Notes under the pieces: model-generated
Seen by the model: the letters and a program-made list of their open reading frames with translations, nothing else
What the model was told of the DNA's origin: nothing
Databases searched by the model: none
Assembly (NCBI GenBank): GCA_013399115.1
Contig: VXAA01006526.1
Span: 72,962 to 136,961, forward strand
Source: Anseranas semipalmata
Lineage: Eukaryota > Chordata > Aves > Anseriformes > Anseranatidae
Direction: 5' to 3'
DNA length: 64,000 bases
Position numbers and translations under genes: made by a program
Shown: one piece after another, positions 58,521 to 64,000 of the stretch
How the letters are laid out: each line of letters starts with the position of its first letter
Position numbering within the stretch: position 1 is the first letter of the stretch

Positions 58521-61500
58521 CCTCATCTCAAAATCAAGATGGCTATTGCGTAGCTAAGGTAAATTCTGTGCAACCATCGCTTGGAAAAAAACTAACAGTA
58601 ATCGATTGGTATTATTTCATTTTTTGCATCAGATTGAAGGGTATAAGTCTGCCTGCTTGTCCTGGGCTGGGCTGGGCATTCAGGAAGCTCAGAGTCCTCG
58701 TGTACGAGTGGTTATCTGTTGCCTTCTTGAATGGCTGTTTGCCATTTTACTGGCCACCCAGAAGGTAAAAGAGCAAATAACATGCTGATGTTAAAATGCA
58801 GCCCAGAAATAACATTTTGGTGTGTGTTTGTGTCTGGGTGTGCACATGCGTGTGTGTTTACAGAAAAACCTTTGCAACAAGCATAGTAAGCACAACTGGA
58901 CCTGAAAGACAGAACTGTGAATTCAGCCAAGGATTCATTATTTTTTTCCACACTTTGGATTCATGCTGAATTAGAGCAAAGCAAAAATCCCCTACTTGGG
59001 AAAAGGCTGCTAAAATTTCATTTCAGAAGATCAAAACACTATGTTTTCTAAACAATCCAGTCTCTCTGCATCGTTTCGATGCTCAGTAAAACCAGCAGTA
59101 ATGTCATCTGGACAAAGCAGCATCAGGCTACAGCCTCGCTGTGCCCCAAGCCTGGATCCTACCCCAGACCTGAGGATCTGAATCCTGTTCTGCAGCAGGG
59201 CTGGGAGACAGCTTGACTCCAGGTGAAATTCTCAGTGTTTCTTGGGTACTGGAGCTGGAAAAAGATACATCTATCTTATATATAACTTTTTATTTTTACC
59301 TATCTTTATATATATATACCTATCTTTATATATATATATACACCAACACATATATATTGGTAACCAGAGCATGGGCTCTGAGTCAAATTCTGCCTTGGAT
59401 TGGGCAATATCTCTTTGTATCTAACAGGTACCATGAACTTCATCATTTCCATTAAATTTCACCATTTCCACTGAAACTTGGTTTCATCAGGCTTCCGACC
59501 AGCTTTTCTTACAGCCAAATTCTGACCCTGACTAGCTTTGGCTGTTTTTCACAACAGTTTAAGTTATTTTGCCCAAATCTTTTTGCCCCTACAAAAAGAT
59601 ACAACGGTGTCTTCAAATATACTTTTCTTGGAAATGTTTCCAACAAAACATCATGTTTTACCAATAGTCTCATTCTCATGCAAATTTGTATAAAATGTAT
59701 CACACAGAAAACACAAATTTTAGCACATGTTGTCAAGCGATAACCACATATAGGAGGCATATGAAAGCATTCTGGTTTAATTTGAAATTTGCTCTGTTCA
59801 GGATCAGCTGGACTTTAAAATCTGGGATCACTTTGGGTGTTCCTCAGCTGAACCAGAGCCATGGGGAGCACAGAATGGTACGGGCTGCTAATATAGAGCT
59901 TGTGAATATTCAGTGCACTTTAGCCTGTGTCAGTGGATTTAAAGGCAGTTTGTAAATCAACTTCCCATTCTGTGACTTCCATTGCTGAGTCCAGAAGTTT
60001 AGTCCAGGCAAACCTTCCAAAAACAACAGATACTAGTGACTTTCTGGATATTTCAATGTTAAATAAGAGATGAAAATTAAATCTAAATGGTTTTAAAAAG
60101 AATCTGCTGTGTATCTCGATGTACAGGCTGTGAACGAATGAGAACAAGGGAGGCAAAATCAGACATTCAATGTATCAAATGTAATAAATCCTCTGAGGCT
60201 AATCAGCCCTCCTTCCCCCCCCTAACCTCAGCCCCATGCTATGCCAAATAGTGAAAGCAGATGTCTTATGAACAGGTAAAAAACAATCTGAATTCCCATT
60301 CCCCACAACTGAAACAAAATGTAGGGTTTGGGGTTTTGATTTGGGAAGCTTCCAAACTGAACTGCATGAGACATTTTATCCAAAGCCCTTCAAAGAAACA
60401 GCCCAAAAAGAGGAATTCAATTTAGCTGGCACAAGGAGAGAAGATCTATTGTAATATGGAAGAAATTCAAATGCTATAGGAGAGCAAAATGACATTTCAA
60501 ATTGCTGTGATTTATCTTGCCTTGCTCACCTATATTTCTTCAAAATATCAAGCTAACAAACTCTGTTGTAATGCTTAATACACAACGAAGAAATCTTCCC
60601 CTTTCTCTGTCCTTTTCCCCTCTGGTTTTAGGGAATTGCAACTAAAAATGCCTCAGCTCTGGGCTTAGAAAACAAAATCTTCTAGAGTATAACGGGACCT
60701 TCAAATTGTTGCTCTTAGCATCAATGTGTGCATAAAGAGCATATCTTTAAGGTGCTTCACTCCTTTAGAGAACGCAAAGGAAATAACATAAGCATCTGAG
60801 ACAAGGAATTTTCATGTCCGCATGTGTGTATATTACAGGTTCATTCTCCTGACTGAATACATCAGGAGCCTACCAGTGTGATTTACGTCCGTCACAGAGA
60901 CGGGCTGCAGTAACACAACATCATTCCCCATCCTCTGACTCAAAGCCCGGTTCGAGACGGGTCAAATTCAGCAAGCATAAGCTGGCACTTTCAATAGCAT
61001 TGCATCTATTTATAAAGGCAAGGAAACTGGATGGAAAGAGCTGTTTCCATCTCCTGGCTTTTTAGCGACTGGTATGAAATTCAATAATCTCAATTCACTA
61101 CCGATTAGCCAGATACTTACACCCTGTGTCCCCTTGCCTGCTTTGAGCCTGGCAGCCTGCTCTTTGCCTTGAGCAGGCTCTGGCCAGGCTCCGGTGTGCC
61201 AGACACCCAACTTTTTGTGCAGCCCCCAGCAGCTGCTGTGAGCAAACGCCCGCTCGGCACTGTGCGGGCACCCTCCTGGCAGCACCCAGCGGTGGGCAGC
61301 TTGATTCCTTCGTGTTGAAGACCGAGGGCAGCGTGTGTAACTGGTGCTCGTGCCCCTCCTCCGGGAGGATCTGGAAAAGCAAAAACACCAGGGGAGGCTG
61401 CTTTTCTCTGCATATATTTGGTGTCTAACTAAAGGCACTTTTGGATTGAAATAATGCTTCTAGGGAAGCGATATACTAAAGGTCCGAAACACGTGGCTGG

Positions 61501-64000
61501 ACAAAGCTTAAAGTGATGGTTTTAAAACCTTTAGAGGACTTTGGAACCTCGATTTGGTATTAGTAGAGTTCTGCAAAGGGATGCGGGAGGTATTTTCAGA
61601 AAATGGCTGAGGAAAATGCCTTTTTTTTCTTCCTTTTTCTTCTGATGCTTGTACCACTGAAACAGCCCTCATCGCTTGCAGCGGGTCTCATACCTGCATC
61701 TGTACAATTGTCTCCACAATGCCTTCTGTTGTTTGGGGATCTGCAGGGGAGATAACTAGCAGGAAAGGAATCTGATCTCAGTGGGTCTTTGTGAGAGTTT
61801 TGATGCAACCTTTAGCTAATTAGTTTCATTTAATATAAATTCTCATGGCTGACATTCTCAAGAGACAGGAGGACTGATCTATGAAAGGAAAAAGCTCTTA
61901 TCCATAGCAATACTTTTGTATGCTCTATCTTCTTGGGGGAAAAGGGGTAAGAGGTAGGCTATGAAAAGCCACTATTGCCTGAACACAGGTGGAGGGCTGG
62001 GTTTTGTACAGTCATTCCTGTGTGATGTAAGAAACTAGTTTATAAAATGTGTACCCATAAAATTGCCATTGATTCGCAGAACAAACCGAAATAACCCACA
62101 GAGCTGTAGAAACTCCAGCTAGTTGAACTGATGCTGCATCGTAGTAAACTTTTAAAGTCATATGGACCGTAACATTGCTCTGAAATGTTTCCCCATTGTG
62201 GCTTCCCTTGACCACAGCCCTTGCAGTCAAGAAACTGGTCCAGAAATGGAGTCAAGACTTGAAGTGAAACCTTGAGAAGTCAGAACTGTGGCAAGAGATG
62301 CAGGGACCTGGGGAGCTCAGGGGCATCTCTGTAGGAAGCTGTGCTGCTCAGCCTCAAATCCTGCATGTTAGCTGTTTCAGACGAGCCCTAAGAGGAGCAA
62401 CCCGGACATGTTTATGTAGTATAGGTAAAGGAAAAACAGAGAACCACATTCCTGTCTGATGCTCAGAATATAAATCTGTCAGAAGAGCCTTCAGAAGAGA
62501 TTTTGGCCAGGGAGTAATGAAGTGAAGGATCTGTAGGTGAGTACAGATGACTTAGTAAACTAACATAATGGCTGATTGGGGAATTAGCAGCACTAGGGAA
62601 ACTTGCAGTGAAGCATACCCTGAACTTTCTCTGCGACTATGCCACTTGAGTTCGCTGAACATGAGTATTTCCTTAGAATTACTGGAGACACTGTATAGAA
62701 AATCATCTGTTGCATTTTGATATTTTCTGCATCACTCACAAATCTCCTTCCTTCCTGCCTCCCCTCAGCCTTGGGGACTGAGAGTCGCCTTGGATGAGCG
62801 TTTGCATGGTGCCCCATATGCAACTGTGGTGGGGTAGGGTGGTAAAGGGACAAACAAAGAGTTAGGTCCTTCCTTCTCTATCAGAATTCTGCCTACAAGG
62901 AGGGTTGGCGTGGGGCAGCCAACTGGTAAGCAGTGCTCAGCAAAACCTGCAGCAGGTTGGAAAGCCAGAGCCTGAAATTAAGGGACAGGTCCATTTTCTA
63001 CTGGAAACCCTCTGCTCCAAAGAACTGTGATTTAATCCATCTAAAATGAAGCTGGATTTACTTAGTTAGAAAGGAAGTTGGTTTGTAACTGGTTGAGAAG
63101 CTAATCTTCATGATATTAAGATAAACTGTAAAACAGATCGCAAAGATGGCACTCTACTTCCTTCAGCTTGAGCCTTCTAGGCTAAACACAGAGCAGCGTA
63201 GAGAAACATTTTGTACTGCATTGCTCAAAGATTTTGCAATAATCATACACAACAAGAAAATAGACCATATCTTTCCAAAAACTAACACTGTACTATAATT
63301 TTCTTTTTTGGGGGGCTGTTATCCCTGTTAGGCTGTTTATCCCTGTTTCTTCCCACCACTTTTTTCATCTTTTCTCCATACCTTGTCATTCTTCTTTTCC
63401 CATCTTCTTTTCACTCATTTCCTTAATCCTATGCCACTGAGTCCCTCTGTTCATTTTCCTGCTCCTTTACTGTTATTAATTCTCCCCATCCAACTGTTGC
63501 CTGGGCTAACTATTCTGGTTAAGCAGCAGGATTGGAAAAGCCAGCACTTATTTTGAGAAGACCTTATGGGGAAAGAGGATTCATACAGTAATCTCAGGTG
63601 AGGGTCTAAACATTTCCCAAATTCTCTGACCCCTAAATATGAATATCATTTGACTTTGAATAATGAGCTATTCGTTCATCTCTATATAAAACCTCATGTA
63701 TCCTGACAGTTCCCTATTGCCTTCCTGTCTGAAGTGGCTCAGGAGTATAAATTATTCTAGTGAAGGTTGGCAGTAATTTATGCTCAATAAATTGACTATA
63801 GATCTGCTTGTTTCAGTAGGTAGCATGGGAAGGACTTATACATTTTGCTAAATTCCCTCATTTGTTCTCGGACAGACTACTCGCCTTCCTGGGGCTGATC
63901 CATGACTCCCAAACTGCCGTGACAGGCAGCTACTTGTATGCCTTAAGTAAAACTACTCGTGTGAGTAGCAAGTTGCCAGTGTAAAGAAGAGGTAGCCAGT
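58521..64000. other. Non-coding DNA, no gene seen
   Basis: It contains (TG)n near 58820-58858, the TA-rich duplication at 59298-59340, a GC-rich pocket at 61170-61380 with three overlapping minus-strand frames (61010-61438), a tandem duplication of a 17/18-base GGCTGTTATCCCTGTT unit at 63314-63348 and a pyrimidine-rich tract at 63330-63480. None of the frames resembles a known protein. No RNA gene was seen. Confidence 0.65.
59298..59340. repeat. Tandem duplication of a 20-base TA-rich unit
   Basis: ACCTATCTTTATATATATAT at 59298 is repeated directly at 59318 with a slightly longer TA end. Both lie in a TA-rich stretch of about 85 bases. Confidence 0.85.

Noticed and set aside
59365..59540. 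Two direct TCAAATTCTG/CCAAATTCTG motifs resembling ends of the palindromic repeat
   Set aside because: They are in direct rather than inverted orientation and the core between them is not recognisable.
60947..60960. GGTTCGAGAC resembling a tRNA B box
   Set aside because: No matching A box at the right distance and no cloverleaf could be drawn, so no tRNA is called.
61010..61438. 142-codon minus-strand frame, with two others open in the other minus frames
   Set aside because: All three minus frames are open because the DNA is GC-rich, and the peptides resemble nothing.

Overview
The window looks like non-coding DNA from a sauropsid genome, most likely a bird. The evidence is the repeat content: degraded CR1-clade LINEs (the dominant retrotransposon clade of birds, crocodilians and turtles), a few MIR-type SINE fossils, many short A/T-rich microsatellites, and no primate, rodent or plant repeat families. 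I recognise only about 3-5% interspersed repeat. That fits a compact bird genome better than a turtle or crocodilian one, but this is inference and the species cannot be named from sequence alone. Two short N runs (22247-22292 and 55670-55712) are assembly gaps next to homopolymers.

I found no protein-coding gene, no exon I would defend and no RNA gene. All open frames are short, overlap on both strands, and resemble no protein family I know. The exceptions are fragments of LINE reverse transcriptase. The stretch reads as intergenic or deep intronic DNA.

Layout: 1-20.8 kb is mostly unique, with GC-richer pockets near 3.7-4.0 and 4.85-5.45 kb, microsatellites near 0.2, 8.3-8.5, 9.4, 9.8 and 15.2 kb, and MIR fossils at 10.5 and 13.8 kb. 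From 20.8 to 24.8 kb there is a repeat cluster: a CR1-clade ORF2 3' fragment, an assembly gap, a perfect 20-bp inverted repeat, an L3/CR1-like ORF2 fragment and an almost complete MIR-type SINE. From 24.8 to 31.3 kb the DNA is A/T-rich, with a 34-base poly-A. A third LINE lies at 31.3-32.1 kb and a SINE/L2-tail-like repeat at 32.7 kb. A G-rich tract with quadruplex potential is at 34.24 kb and a CpG cluster at 37.6 kb. A fourth LINE (40.3-41.1 kb) keeps an 86-residue reverse-transcriptase remnant. Two hairpins lie at 42.6-43.0 kb. The last 20 kb hold more microsatellites, two SINE fossils and copies of a palindromic amniote repeat centred on a TTGACTTCAATGG-like core.

All four LINE fragments lie on the minus strand. 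I saw no unknown biological system. The most distinctive items are the 20-bp hairpin at 23266-23327, the dispersed palindromic repeat family and the G-tract at 34244-34265.
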